A stretch of 64,000 bases of DNA, from contig CAWBJO010000008.1 of NCBI GenBank assembly GCA_963789175.1, positions 124,001 to 188,000 on the forward strand, given 5' to 3'. The stretch comes from CAWBJO01 sp963789175 (GTDB lineage: Bacteria > Pseudomonadota > Alphaproteobacteria > Rhizobiales > Aestuariivirgaceae). Shown piece by piece: positions 49,321 to 58,756 of the stretch. How positions within the stretch are numbered: the first letter of the stretch is position 1; the number at the start of each line of letters is the position of its first letter. Both the position numbers and the translations under genes were made by a program. The notes under the pieces are model-generated. The model saw only the letters and a list, made by a program, of their open reading frames with translations. It ran no database searches and was not told the DNA's origin.

Positions 49321-49856
49321 TCCGCATGACCGATCCCGGCGTCGCCGCCTTCACCGCATCCGATCTCGAACGCGACCTAGAGGAATTGGGCATCCTGCTG
49401 TGCGCCTGCGTGCATGCGGGCGCGGGCGTGAGTTTCGTTTTGCCTTTCACGGCTTCCGAGGCGGAACGGTTCTGGAAGATGAAGGTGCTTCCGCAGCTGC
49501 GTGACGGAACTGGCCATCTTCTCGTCGCGCGGGTCGATGGCCGGATCGCCGGGTGCGTGCAGCTCGACTGCGACACGCCGCCCAACCAGCCCCACCGCGC
49601 CGAGGTGCGGAAGCTTCTCGTCCATCCCGACTTCCGCCGCCGCGGCATTGCGCGGACGCTCATGCTCGCCCTCGAGGAGCTTGCAAGGCGCAAGGGCCGC
49701 ACGCTCCTCACCCTCGATACCCGCACCGGCGACAAGGCCGAGCCCCTCTATTCATCCTTGGGCTACCGGACTGTCGGCGTTATTCCCGGCTACGCCTTCG
49801 CCCCGCAGGGCGACCGTACCGAAGCGACCACCGTGATGTTCAAGGAGCTTCGCTAG
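49317..49856 (+). CDS. GNAT family N-acetyltransferase
   Basis: The 179-residue product has the acetyl-CoA binding motif VRKLLVHPDFRRRGIARTLM (Q/RxxGxG/A type) and the later TRTGDKAEPLYSSLGYRTVG segment. GTG 49317 overlaps the stop of the XRE-cupin gene. ATG 49326 is an alternative. No clear ribosome site is seen for either, so coupling is likely. The substrate is unknown. It converges on argJ with a four-base gap. Confidence 0.87.
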   Translation: MIRMTDPGVAAFTASDLERDLEELGILLCACVHAGAGVSFVLPFTASEAERFWKMKVLPQLRDGTGHLLVARVDGRIAGCVQLDCDTPPNQPHRAEVRKLLVHPDFRRRGIARTLMLALEELARRKGRTLLTLDTRTGDKAEPLYSSLGYRTVGVIPGYAFAPQGDRTEATTVMFKELR

Positions 49857-49860
49857 CGGT

Positions 49861-51099
49861 TTAGCTGCGGTAGGAGCCGTTGATGTCGATGTAGCGGTGG
49901 GTCAGGTCGCACGTCCACACCGTCGACCGTCCCTTGCCGATGCCGACATGGATGCGGATGTCGATGGCGCGGCCCTTCATGTGCGGCACGATCTCGTCTT
50001 CGCGATAGTTCGGATCGCGCATGCCGCGCTGCGCCACGCGCACTCCGCCGATCCAGATCTGTAGCTTGTCGCGATCGGCCTTCTCGCCCGATTTTCCGAC
50101 CGCCATGACGATGCGGCCCCAATTGGCATCCTCGCCGGCGATCGCGGTCTTGACGAGCGGCGAGTTCGCCACCGCAAGCCCGATGCGCCGCGCCGCGTCG
50201 TCGCTCTGCGCGCCCTCCACTGCGATCGAGATGAACTTCTCCGCACCCTCCCCGTCCTTCGCCACGAGATGCGCGAGCTCGAGGCAGGCGCGATCGAGAG
50301 CCGCCGCGAATGGGGCGAGCCGGCGGTCGTCGGCGCTCGCAAGGCCCTTGGGCGCCGGCCCGGCGCTCCCCGTTGCGGCGAGAAGCAGCGTGTCGGACGT
50401 CGAAGTGTCGCCGTCGACGGTGATGCAGTTGAAGCTCTTCGCGGCGCTGCGCCTGAGCAGCGCCTGCAGCACGCGCTGCGGCACCGAGGCGTCGGTGAAC
50501 AGGAAGGCCAGCATCGTCGCCATGTCGGGAGCGATCATTCCCGACCCCTTGGCGAAACCATTGATGGTGACGGTGCGGCCTGCGAGGCGCGCGGTGACGC
50601 TGACCGCCTTGGCGAAAGTATCCGTCGTCATGATCGCCCGTGCCGCGCTCTCCCATCGGTCGGCGGCGGCAGTCGCGCCGAGCTCGGGGAGGACCTTGAG
50701 GATCGGCGACGGATCGAGCGGCTCGCCGATCACGCCCGTCGAGGCGAGGAATATTTCCTCGGGCCTGCAATCGAACGTGCGGGCCGCAGCCTTGGTGACC
50801 TGCGCCACGGTCTTCATGCCCATGCTGCCGGTGAAGGCATTCGCGTTGCCGGCGTTCACGAGGATCGCCCGCGCCCGGCCGCCGCGCAGCTGTCTTGCGC
50901 ACCAGTCGACCGGCGCCGAACGCGTCAGCGACCGCGTGAACACGCCCGCGATCGTCGTTCCGGGCTTGAGCAGGGCCAGCATCACGTCCGGCCGTCCACG
51001 ATAGCGGATCTGGGCCTCGGCCGCGGCGAGCGTGACGCCGTCGATGGGCGGGAGCGAAGGAAAGGAATGCGGCGCCAGCGGCGAGACTCGATTCGCCAT
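49861..51099 (-). CDS. argJ: Bifunctional ornithine acetyltransferase / N-acetylglutamate synthase
   Basis: ArgJ moves the acetyl group from N-acetylornithine to glutamate in arginine synthesis. The 412-residue proenzyme has the self-cleavage site at KGSGMIAPDMATMLAFLFTD, where the threonine of ATML becomes the nucleophile. The N-terminal GNANAFTGSMGMK and the C-terminal EDANWGRIVMAVGKSG and YREDEIVPHMKG segments are typical. ATG 51099 is chosen over TTG 51111. It is in the order argJ-PPIase with secA diverging. Confidence 0.95.
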   Translation of the reverse strand: MANRVSPLAPHSFPSLPPIDGVTLAAAEAQIRYRGRPDVMLALLKPGTTIAGVFTRSLTRSAPVDWCARQLRGGRARAILVNAGNANAFTGSMGMKTVAQVTKAAARTFDCRPEEIFLASTGVIGEPLDPSPILKVLPELGATAAADRWESAARAIMTTDTFAKAVSVTARLAGRTVTINGFAKGSGMIAPDMATMLAFLFTDASVPQRVLQALLRRSAAKSFNCITVDGDTSTSDTLLLAATGSAGPAPKGLASADDRRLAPFAAALDRACLELAHLVAKDGEGAEKFISIAVEGAQSDDAARRIGLAVANSPLVKTAIAGEDANWGRIVMAVGKSGEKADRDKLQIWIGGVRVAQRGMRDPNYREDEIVPHMKGRAIDIRIHVGIGKGRSTVWTCDLTHRYIDINGSYRS

Positions 51100-51132
51100 G
51101 GGAATTCTCAAGTCACGTCAGCCAGCACTCGG

Positions 51133-52059
51133 CTACTGTCCGGACTGGAGGTCCTGCTTGCCAGTGGCGCCGTCGGCCGGAGCGGCACCTTCCTGCTGCT
51201 TTTTCTTGAGCTCTTCGGACTTCTTGGCGTTGAGCTCCTGCAGCTTCTTCAGGTCGGGATCGAGCACTTCGATCTTCGCGGCCTCGCGCAGCTGCACGAC
51301 GATGTCCTGCACCTTCTTGCGCGTGAGCACGGCGCGAATGCCGTTCTTGACCTGCTCGAACGGCTGCGGGCCGCCCTGCTTGCGGTCTTCGACCTTGATG
51401 ATGTGCCAGCCATAGTCCGTCTTGATGGGCTGCGAGACCTGGCCGACCTGGAGCGCGAAGGCTGCCTTGGAGAACTCCGGCACCATTTCTTCCTCGGAAA
51501 AATAGCCGAGGTCGCCGCCGTAGTCCTTGGATCCGTCGAGGCTGATCTTCTTCGCGACATCCTCGAATTTTTCGCCTTTTTGGACGCGAGCCAGCACGTC
51601 CTGCGCTTCCTTCTCCGTGGCGACCAGGATGTGACGGGCACGCACGCGCTCGGAAACCTGGATCTTGCTTGCCTCGCGGTCGTAGGCGGCCTTCACCTCG
51701 TCATCGGTGATCGTCGGCTTGATCTTCTGGTCGAAAAAGGCGTCCCTGAGCGACTTGGCTTGGTAGAAGGCGAGGCGGCGCTTGTATTCGGGGGTCTCGG
51801 CGATCCCGTCCTTGACGGCGGCCTGCGCGAGGAGATGTCGCTCGACCAGGTACTCGATCAGGAATGGGAACCTGAGCTTGGCGGGAAGCTCGCTCAGCTG
51901 CAGCGAGATGTCCTCGGCCGCCAGTTCCACCTCCGACGTCCGGATCTCGTGGCCGTTGATGATGACGAGGACCTTGTCTTCTTGGGACCTAGCCGTGGTC
52001 CCGCCCAGCATCATGCCTGCCGCAACAAGACCAACCGCAAAAATCCTGTTTATCTTCAT
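51133..52059 (-). CDS. Parvulin-type peptidylprolyl isomerase (SurA/PrsA-like), exported
   Basis: The 308-residue product has an N-terminal signal peptide (AVGLVAAGMMLGGTTARSQ), a SurA/trigger-factor-like helical region and a PPIC domain (RARHILVATEKEAQDVL, YGGDLGYFSEEEMVPEF, DYGWHIIKVED). The C-terminus is rich in Lys, Glu and Gln. It should help fold outer-membrane or periplasmic proteins. It diverges from secA, the motor that would export it. ATG 52059 is the start of the signal peptide. Confidence 0.9.
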   Translation of the reverse strand: MKINRIFAVGLVAAGMMLGGTTARSQEDKVLVIINGHEIRTSEVELAAEDISLQLSELPAKLRFPFLIEYLVERHLLAQAAVKDGIAETPEYKRRLAFYQAKSLRDAFFDQKIKPTITDDEVKAAYDREASKIQVSERVRARHILVATEKEAQDVLARVQKGEKFEDVAKKISLDGSKDYGGDLGYFSEEEMVPEFSKAAFALQVGQVSQPIKTDYGWHIIKVEDRKQGGPQPFEQVKNGIRAVLTRKKVQDIVVQLREAAKIEVLDPDLKKLQELNAKKSEELKKKQQEGAAPADGATGKQDLQSGQ

Positions 52060-52474
52060 CGAATTCACCGTTCGCCGATCCTCGAGAGACCCGGAGACGC
52101 CCCCGTTCAAACGCGCTTGTTGCCGGGCAATTCCGGCATTTATATGCCTAACTCTGCCTTCGGTCCGAAGGGGTCGAGCGTGTCGGACCGGTTTTGCCGC
52201 CGCACAATGGTCGCAAAGGCCGGTGCGATCAAGGCCCGCCACATTGGCGCCATTGCACAGTTTGACGCAGCTACAACATTGAAATGGCTCAGTTCAAGTC
52301 CCAAGTGAATGCCGCGATGTCGGAAATCGGCACTTTTCGGCGAAGGAGGCATCGCAGGTGCTGCCGATGGTCGCGCGGATTGCCCCCGCCCGGTGATTTG
52401 ATTACAAATCCGCCACGGGTAAATGAGGCCCCAAGGCTTCGGCAGGCCTGATCTGGCCCGGAGGAATTGTTCGC
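52060..52474. other. Divergent intergenic region between PPIase gene and secA
   Basis: The 415 bases hold a secA promoter candidate (see next entry). On the minus strand the box TATAAA lies at about 52139-52144, but no good -35 element accompanies it. Short open frames here lack convincing ribosome sites and codon use, and no RNA element was recognised. Confidence 0.4.
52380..52408 (+). promoter_or_regulatory. Candidate secA promoter
   Basis: TTGCCC (52380-52385) and TACAAA (52403-52408) are 17 bases apart, each matching consensus at four positions. The start of transcription would be about 60 bases before secA. Confidence 0.4.
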
Positions 52475-55228
52475 ATGCTCGGAATTGGTTCGCTCGCCTC
52501 GAAGATCTTCGGGTCCTCCAACGATCGCAAGGTCAAGCAGTACAGCGCCCGCGTCCCCGCCATCAACGCCCTCGAGCCCGAGATCGCCAAGCTCACCGAC
52601 GCCGAGCTCAAGACCCGCACCGACGAGTTTCGCAGGCAATTCGCCGCCGGCACCTCCCTCGACGATCTGCTCGTGCCCGCTTTCGCCACCGTCCGCGAGG
52701 CCGCCAAGCGCACCCTCGGCCAGCGGCACTTCGATGTGCAGCTCGTCGGCGGCATGGTCCTCCACGAGGGCCGCATCGCCGAGATGAAGACCGGTGAAGG
52801 CAAGACCCTCGTCGCCACCCTGCCCGTCTATCTCAACGCCATCGCCGGCAAGGGCGTCCACGTCGTGACTGTCAACGACTACCTCGCCCGCCGCGACGCC
52901 GGCTGGATGGGACAGATCTACGAATTCCTCGGCCTCACCGTCGGCTGCATCGTCCACGGCCTCACCGACGAGGAGCGGCGCGAGCAGTACGCGCGCGACG
53001 TCACCTACGGCACCAACAACGAGCTTGGCTTCGACTACCTCCGCGACAACATGAAGTACCATCTCGAGGAGATGGTCCAGCGCGGCCACAACTTCGCTAT
53101 CGTCGACGAGGTCGACTCGATCCTGGTCGATGAAGCGCGCACGCCGCTCATCATCTCCGGACCCGTCGAGGACCGCTCCGATCTCTACAATACCCTTGAT
53201 GCCTACATTCCCCGCCTGACCCGCGAGCACTACGAGCTCGACGAGAAGCAGCGCACCGTCACCCTGACCGAGGCCGGCAACGAGCACCTCGAGCAGATGC
53301 TGCGGCAGGACGGCGTGCTGCGCGGCGATCAGCTCTACGATATCGACAACGTGACCGTCGTCCATCATGTCAACCAGGCGCTGCGCGCCCACACGCTTTT
53401 CCAGCGCGATCGCGACTACATCGTCAAGGACAACCAGGTCATCATCATCGACGAGTTCACCGGCCGCATGATGCCGGGCCGTCGCTATTCCGAGGGGCTC
53501 CACCAGGCGCTCGAGGCCAAGGAGCACGTCGCCATCCAGCCCGAGAACCGCACCCTCGCCTCCATCACCTTCCAGAACTACTTCCGCCTTTATGCCAAGC
53601 TCGCCGGCATGACCGGCACGGCGGCAACCGAGGCGGAGGAGTTCGGCGACATCTACCGTCTCGACGTCGTCGAGATCCCGACCAACGTTCCCGTCATGCG
53701 CACCGACGAGGACGACGAGGTCTATAGGACCTTCAGCGAGAAGACGAAGTCGATCGTCGCCCTCATCGAGGAGTGTCGGGCCCGCAAGCAGCCGGTCCTC
53801 GTCGGCACGACGTCGATCGAGAAGTCCGAGGCCCTCGCCTCGGTGCTGAAGTCGAGCGGCATCCCGCACAGCGTACTCAACGCCCGGTATCACGAGCAGG
53901 AGGCGCAGATCATCGCCCAGGCCGGCGTTCCCGGCGCCGTCACCATCGCCACCAACATGGCCGGCCGCGGCACCGACATCCAGCTCGGCGGCAACGCCGA
54001 CATGCGCCTGTCGACCGAGCTCGAGGGAATCACCGACGAGGCCGAGCGGACCCGGCGCGCCGGCGAGATCCGCGCCGAGATCGCCCGCAACCGCGAAACG
54101 GTCATCGCCGGCGGCGGTCTCTTCGTCATCGGCACCGAGCGCCACGAGAGCCGCCGCATCGACAATCAGCTGCGCGGCCGTTCGGGACGCCAGGGCGATC
54201 CCGGCCGTTCGCGCTTCTTTCTGTCGCTCGACGACGACCTCATGCGCATCTTCGGCTCCGAGCGCATGGACAAGATGCTTCAGACCCTCGGCCTCAAGGA
54301 AGGCGAGGCTATCGTCCATCCGTGGATCAACAAGGCACTCGAGAAGGCCCAGCAGAAGGTCGAGGCCCGCAACTTCGACATCCGCAAGAACCTGCTCAAG
54401 TTCGACAACGTGATGAACGACCAGCGCAAGGTCATCTTCGAGCAGCGCATCGAGGTCATGAGCGGCACCGACGTGCCCGAGACGATCGACGACATGCGCG
54501 ACCAGGTCATCGCCAAGCTCGTCGCCAAGCACATCCCGCAATCGGCCTATGCCGAGCAGTGGGACGTCGCCGGCCTCGGCGGCCGCTTGCGCGAGGTGCT
54601 GAACCTCGAACTGCCGGTCGAGGAGTGGGCAAAGGAGGAAGGCATCGCCGATGACGAGATCCGCGACCGCATCGACAAGGCCGCCAACGAGCTCTACCTC
54701 GGCAAGCGCGAGCGCTATACGCCGGAGATCATGATGCAGGTTGAGAAGGCGGTCCTCCTGCAGACCCTCGATCACCTGTGGCGCGACCATCTCGTGATGC
54801 TCGATCACCTCCGCCAGGTCGTCGGCTTGCGGGGCTACGGCCAGCGCGACCCCCTCAATGAATACAAGACCGAAGGCTTCAACCTGTTCGAGCAGATGAT
54901 CGAGCGCCTGCGCGAGCTCGTCTCGGGCCAGCTCATGCGCGTCGAGGTGTCCGAGCGTCCGCCCGCCGACTTGCTGCCGGCCGAAGACGAGCTCCCCGAG
55001 ATGGAGGCTCATCACATGGATCCGGTGACCGGTGAGGACGATGTCGTGGAGGCGCCTGCCCCCCGCATCGCCACTGGCATCGCCCAGATGGCCGACCGCG
55101 CCCAGAAGCGGTCGCGGGCCGAGGTCGACAAGGCCAATCCGGCGACCTGGGGCAAGGTCGGGCGCAACGAGCTCTGCCCCTGTGGGTCGGGCAAGAAGTT
55201 CAAGCACTGCCACGGCGTCTTCGCCTGA
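52475..55228 (+). CDS. secA: Preprotein translocase ATPase SecA
   Basis: SecA drives proteins through the SecYEG channel. The 917-residue product has Walker A MKTGEGKTLVATLPVYLNA (near residue 104), the DEVDSILVDEART box, and the second ATPase motifs TNMAGRGTDIQLGG and QLRGRSGRQGDPGRSRF. The C-terminal zinc-binding tail CPCGSGKKFKHCHG, which binds SecB, is present. GGAGGA precedes ATG 52475. Length and order are normal for alphaproteobacteria. Confidence 0.98.
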   Translation: MLGIGSLASKIFGSSNDRKVKQYSARVPAINALEPEIAKLTDAELKTRTDEFRRQFAAGTSLDDLLVPAFATVREAAKRTLGQRHFDVQLVGGMVLHEGRIAEMKTGEGKTLVATLPVYLNAIAGKGVHVVTVNDYLARRDAGWMGQIYEFLGLTVGCIVHGLTDEERREQYARDVTYGTNNELGFDYLRDNMKYHLEEMVQRGHNFAIVDEVDSILVDEARTPLIISGPVEDRSDLYNTLDAYIPRLTREHYELDEKQRTVTLTEAGNEHLEQMLRQDGVLRGDQLYDIDNVTVVHHVNQALRAHTLFQRDRDYIVKDNQVIIIDEFTGRMMPGRRYSEGLHQALEAKEHVAIQPENRTLASITFQNYFRLYAKLAGMTGTAATEAEEFGDIYRLDVVEIPTNVPVMRTDEDDEVYRTFSEKTKSIVALIEECRARKQPVLVGTTSIEKSEALASVLKSSGIPHSVLNARYHEQEAQIIAQAGVPGAVTIATNMAGRGTDIQLGGNADMRLSTELEGITDEAERTRRAGEIRAEIARNRETVIAGGGLFVIGTERHESRRIDNQLRGRSGRQGDPGRSRFFLSLDDDLMRIFGSERMDKMLQTLGLKEGEAIVHPWINKALEKAQQKVEARNFDIRKNLLKFDNVMNDQRKVIFEQRIEVMSGTDVPETIDDMRDQVIAKLVAKHIPQSAYAEQWDVAGLGGRLREVLNLELPVEEWAKEEGIADDEIRDRIDKAANELYLGKRERYTPEIMMQVEKAVLLQTLDHLWRDHLVMLDHLRQVVGLRGYGQRDPLNEYKTEGFNLFEQMIERLRELVSGQLMRVEVSERPPADLLPAEDELPEMEAHHMDPVTGEDDVVEAPAPRIATGIAQMADRAQKRSRAEVDKANPATWGKVGRNELCPCGSGKKFKHCHGVFA

Positions 55229-55587
55229 GGCGGATCGCTCGCCGCCCGAAGCGACGTCTGCCCCGATTGCCGTCATCCTTAATCTTTGGTTGACGCGTCC
55301 GGCCGCCCGGCCGGCCGCAAGCCGCCGAGGGACCCGCGGCCGTGCGATCGCGGCAAGCCAGTACGTGCAGGATTTACGGGCCTGTTTGGGTCGCCGCGAG
55401 CGGGTTCGGTAAAGATCGGCGCGCCGAACGGCCCGGCTCTTTACCACGCCATTTTACTAAGCCCATGAATTCGCTCCCGCCCGGGAGTGCCCACATCAAT
55501 AAATCTTAAGGGTTCGCGTTTAGGAATTGTCCGCAAGTGACGTGCAAGAGTCGCTGTGCGTGCAGGAACGGCATTAACGGTAGAACG
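55229..55587. other. Intergenic region between secA and Flp pilin gene
   Basis: These 359 bases are GC-rich at the left and AT-richer near 55440-55560. A short CTCCCGCCCGGGAG inverted repeat lies near 55467-55480. No confident terminator, promoter or further gene was found. Confidence 0.4.
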
Positions 55588-55767
55588 ATGGACCGCAAAC
55601 CGCTGATTTCAAGGATTGTCGAAGGACTTGGCGACGAGTCGGGCGTGACCGCCATCGAGTATGGCCTGATTGCCGGAACGATCGGACTCGTGACCGCGCT
55701 CGCCTTTGCGCAGATCGGCGCGATTCTCGAAGCCAACTACTACAGTATTCTCGGAACTTTCTTCTAA
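55588..55767 (+). CDS. Flp family type IVb pilin
   Basis: The 59-residue protein has the Flp/Fap pilin core ESGVTAIEYGLIAGTIGLV with the expected prepilin cleavage glycine before VTAIEYGLIA and the Glu-Tyr pair, followed by a hydrophobic helix. The short basic leader MDRKPLISRIVEGLGD fits. Flp pilins build Tad pili for surface attachment. No tad/cpa assembly genes are in the window, so this is an isolated pilin gene. ATG 55588 is favoured over the longer in-frame start at 55537. Confidence 0.88.
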   Translation: MDRKPLISRIVEGLGDESGVTAIEYGLIAGTIGLVTALAFAQIGAILEANYYSILGTFF

Positions 55768-55770
55768 GCT

Positions 55771-56568
55771 TCAGTTCTGCCAGCCGCTGACCAGCCGCGG
55801 ACCGAGCGGGTTGCCGGCATTGGCGGACTTGAATTCCTCCGGCACCGAGCCGGGGCTCGGGAAGAAAACGTAGCGCCTGTCCTTCACGCCGACCACGGGC
55901 GGTTTCCCGGTCTTTTCAAAGATGTCGTAGCCCTGCTTCAGGTTCTTCCAGAAGTCGCTCCACTTGCTGGCGGCGCGGAACGTCATCGCCTCCTGGGTCA
56001 TGCGGAACGGAAACGCATGCACCGGAAAATCCTTCTGCCCCTTGGCGAAGGCTTCGCGGGCGAGGATGTAGAGTTCCTGGATGGCGTCGTCCGTGATGGC
56101 GTAGCAGCCGGCCGACCGGCACCCGCCGTGGACCATCAGGTAGGATCCCGTGTACCCCATCTGCCGGTCGTAGGCGTTGGGGTATCCGATGTTGAACGAC
56201 AGGTAGTGGTCGGAGTTCGGATTCATCTGCCGGGCCGTGACCATGTAGAAACCTTCCGGCGCCTGCTTGTCGCCTTCCTTGATCTTCGGTCCGACGTCGC
56301 CCGACCAGTTGCAGATCGGATAGGTGCGGAAGATCTTGTAGGCGCCCGACGGACCCTGCATCCACACCTCCATCTCGGCTTCGAGCTTGAAAATGCGGAT
56401 GTACATCGGCGCGCCGACCTCGAGACCCGCCTGGATGATCTCCGCCCTGGTCTCCTCGGGCAGCGGCTTGAAGGCGTGTGAGGCGCCGAACAGGCAGCCG
56501 CCGACCGCCACGAGCAACAGGAGCGCGACGACTGCACGCGTGACTCGGGTGAACGGATTTCTCGGCAT
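55771..56568 (-). CDS. L,D-transpeptidase family lipoprotein (YafK-like)
   Basis: The 265-residue protein has an N-terminal lipoprotein signal (LLLLVAVGGC, lipobox cysteine near residue 25) and an L,D-transpeptidase catalytic motif in MVHGGCRSAGCYAITDD. The pattern of YafK-type enzymes, which cut or make bonds between peptidoglycan and lipoprotein, is suggested by EVWMQGPSGAYKIFRTYPIC. An outer-membrane-anchored murein enzyme is likely. Whether it forms or hydrolyses cross-links is unknown. It converges on the pilin gene with a three-base gap. Confidence 0.85.
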   Translation of the reverse strand: MPRNPFTRVTRAVVALLLLVAVGGCLFGASHAFKPLPEETRAEIIQAGLEVGAPMYIRIFKLEAEMEVWMQGPSGAYKIFRTYPICNWSGDVGPKIKEGDKQAPEGFYMVTARQMNPNSDHYLSFNIGYPNAYDRQMGYTGSYLMVHGGCRSAGCYAITDDAIQELYILAREAFAKGQKDFPVHAFPFRMTQEAMTFRAASKWSDFWKNLKQGYDIFEKTGKPPVVGVKDRRYVFFPSPGSVPEEFKSANAGNPLGPRLVSGWQN

Positions 56569-56633
56569 GCGCTGTCCTCGATCTGGAACGTCGTGGCTGA
56601 TGCAACAAGAACCGGGCGTCTTTGCGGCGGGTA

Positions 56634-57587
56634 TCAGAGATTGCGGCCGATGGAAAGAAACTTTTCACGGCGGTGTTTACGCACATCTTCCGGCGACATC
56701 GGCATGAGTTCCGAAAGCGCCTTCGCGATCGCATCCCCGGTTTTGGCCATGGCCGCTTCCTTGGAGCGGTGCGCCCCGCCCATCGGTTCCTCGATGATGC
56801 CGTCGATGATGCCGAGCCTCTTCATGTCGGCCGACGTGATCTTCATTGCCGTTGCGGCATCCTTGGCGCGCTGGCTGTCGCGCCACAGGATCGATGCGGC
56901 CCCCTCGGGCGAGATGACGCTGTAGATCGAATGCTCGAGCATGAGGACCGTGTTGGCGGTGGCGATCGCCACCGCTCCGCCCGATCCCCCTTCGCCGATG
57001 ATGACGGCGATGATCGGCACGCCGACCGTAAGGCAGCAGTCCGTCGACCGGGCGATCGCCTCGGCCTGTCCGCGCTCCTCCGCTCCGATGCCGGGATATG
57101 CGCCGGCCGTGTCGATGAACGTGACGATCGGCAGCGCGAAGCGGTTCGCCATCTCCATGAGCCGCACCGCCTTGCGGTAGCCCTCCGGGCGCGCCATGCC
57201 GAAATTGTGCTTGAGCCGCGATTGCGTGTCGAAGCCCTTTTCCTGTCCGATGATCATCACCGGATCGCCTCGCAGCCGTGCCGGGCCGCCGATGATCGCC
57301 TGGTCGTCGCCGAATTTGCGGTCGCCGGCGAGGCTGGTGAATTCGGTGAACAGCTGGGCGATGTAATCGACCGTGTGCGGACGCTCGGGGTGCCGCGCCA
57401 CCTGCGCCTTCTGCCATGGTGCGAGACTGGCATAGAGATCGGCGAGGCTCTTGGCCGCCTTGCGCTCGAGCTGCTTCACTTCCTCCTCGATCGACATGTT
57501 GTCGTCCTGCGCCGCCAGAGCCTTGAGCTCTGCGATCTTGCCTTCGAATTCGGCAACGCTGGCCTCGAAATCGAGATAGGTCGGCAT
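56634..57587 (-). CDS. accA: Acetyl-CoA carboxylase carboxyltransferase subunit alpha
   Basis: The 317-residue product is the alpha half of the carboxyltransferase that makes malonyl-CoA for fatty acid synthesis. It begins MPTYLDFEASVAEFEGKIAEL, a standard alphaproteobacterial start, and contains GQEKGFDTQSRLKHNFGMARPEGYRKA-type sequence (landmarks GQEKGFDT and GMARPEGYRKA) and the IGEGGSGGAVAIATAN loop. The beta subunit accD is not in the window. Confidence 0.97.
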   Translation of the reverse strand: MPTYLDFEASVAEFEGKIAELKALAAQDDNMSIEEEVKQLERKAAKSLADLYASLAPWQKAQVARHPERPHTVDYIAQLFTEFTSLAGDRKFGDDQAIIGGPARLRGDPVMIIGQEKGFDTQSRLKHNFGMARPEGYRKAVRLMEMANRFALPIVTFIDTAGAYPGIGAEERGQAEAIARSTDCCLTVGVPIIAVIIGEGGSGGAVAIATANTVLMLEHSIYSVISPEGAASILWRDSQRAKDAATAMKITSADMKRLGIIDGIIEEPMGGAHRSKEAAMAKTGDAIAKALSELMPMSPEDVRKHRREKFLSIGRNL

Positions 57588-57669
57588 CAGTTACGTAGGA
57601 GGGTATGAGGGACGGACCGTCGCCGGGCAAAGTGGCGACGGCTGCGTAATATGTCAATTGTGGGCTTTT

Positions 57670-58635
57670 TCAAGAGCTTTCACGCTTGGCGAGCGGATGA
57701 TGCGTCTCGACCAGGCGCTTCAGGCGTTCCGACAGGACGTGCGTATAGATCTGCGTCGTCGAGATGTCGGCGTGTCCGAGCATCTGCTGCACGGCGCGGA
57801 TGTCGGCGCCGCCGGCGAGAAGATGGCTGGCGAACGCATGTCGGAGCACGTGCGGCGATATCTTCTGCACCTGCAGTCCGGCGGCGGCGGCGAGGCCCTT
57901 CAGCTCCTGCGCGAAGTGCTGCCGGGTGACGTGGCCCGTTCCGCCGTGCGAGGCGAAGAGGTGCGGTTTGTCGCCGGCCTTCGGGTCCGCTTGCCGCGCG
58001 GCGAGAAACGATCGCATCGCCGCGATCGCCGCAGTGTTGAGCGGCACCATCCGCTCGCGGCCGCCCTTGCCGCGCACCGTGAGCACGCCTTCCGCGCCGC
58101 GCGCCGCGCTGACCGGCAGCCCGACGAGCTCGCTCACCCTGAGGCCGGTCGCGTAGAGCACTTCGATCAGGCAGTAGAGGCGCAGCGCGCGAAAGGCTTC
58201 GCGGCCGCTGGCGGTTTCGGCGAGCTGGCGCGCCGTCCCGATGAGCTTGTCCACGTCCTCGACGCTGATGATCTTCGGCAGCGGCCGCCCGAGCTTCGGC
58301 CCGCCGATCACGCTCACCGGATCGTTGGTCGTCATTGCCTCCGACAGGAGGAAGCGGTGGTACTGCTTGACGGCGGAAAGCTTGCGCGCCGCAGACGTTC
58401 CGGCGAGCTTGCGCCGCGCCATGTCGGCCACGAAGCTCCGCACGTCCTCCACCTGGGCCTTGAGGCTCGCCGTCCCGCGCCCGCTCAGGAACGCGGCGTA
58501 CTCGCTGAGATCGCGCTCGTAGGCGGACAGAGTGTTGGCGGCCGCGCCGCGCTCGGCGCTCATCATCTCGAGGAACTGCTCGATGAGGTTTCGGTCGGGC
58601 CCGCCGTCGCCCCGGCTACTGCCTGAGCTTCTCAC
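57670..58635 (-). CDS. xerD: Site-specific tyrosine recombinase XerD
   Basis: XerD resolves chromosome dimers with XerC at dif. The 321-residue product has the N-terminal core-binding domain (SAYERDLSEYAAFLSG) and the catalytic domain with the first arginine in ATGLRVSELVGL, HVLRHAFASHLL (H and R) and LGHADISTTQIYTHV (H and Tyr nucleophile). GTG 58635 is the start and lies inside the preceding small gene, indicating coupling. XerC is not in the window. Confidence 0.92.
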   Translation of the reverse strand: MRSSGSSRGDGGPDRNLIEQFLEMMSAERGAAANTLSAYERDLSEYAAFLSGRGTASLKAQVEDVRSFVADMARRKLAGTSAARKLSAVKQYHRFLLSEAMTTNDPVSVIGGPKLGRPLPKIISVEDVDKLIGTARQLAETASGREAFRALRLYCLIEVLYATGLRVSELVGLPVSAARGAEGVLTVRGKGGRERMVPLNTAAIAAMRSFLAARQADPKAGDKPHLFASHGGTGHVTRQHFAQELKGLAAAAGLQVQKISPHVLRHAFASHLLAGGADIRAVQQMLGHADISTTQIYTHVLSERLKRLVETHHPLAKRESS

Positions 58636-58756
58636 TGGGAAGTTCTTTCACGATTTCGTTCTGCTCCGGCGGGTAGGTGGACAGCGCCCACACGGCGCCG
58701 TAGACCGCTCCCGCCAGGCATCCGAGGATGATCAACAGCCTTAAGCTTTCTGGCAC
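58616..58756 (-). CDS. Small single-span membrane protein (46 aa) upstream of xerD
   Basis: The predicted protein begins MPESLRLLIILGCLAGAVY and continues through one hydrophobic helix to a polar tail TYPPEQNEIVKELPSEKLRQ. The start is GTG 58756 with AAGG 11 bases upstream, which is weak. It overlaps xerD by 20 bases on the same strand and diverges from aroK. I recall similar tiny membrane proteins at this place in Rhizobiales, but I cannot name a family. Function is unknown. Confidence 0.6.
   Translation of the reverse strand: MPESLRLLIILGCLAGAVYGAVWALSTYPPEQNEIVKELPSEKLRQ

Noticed and set aside
52140..52352. Small open frames in the gap between PPIase gene and secA
   Set aside because: Both strands have 50 to 70-codon frames, but neither has a good ribosome site or a plausible protein sequence.
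52289..55447. Long open frame of over 1000 codons antisense to secA
   Set aside because: Same cause as above. The translation is repetitive Val/Leu/Glu/Asp-rich sequence with no family match, and secA accounts for the DNA.
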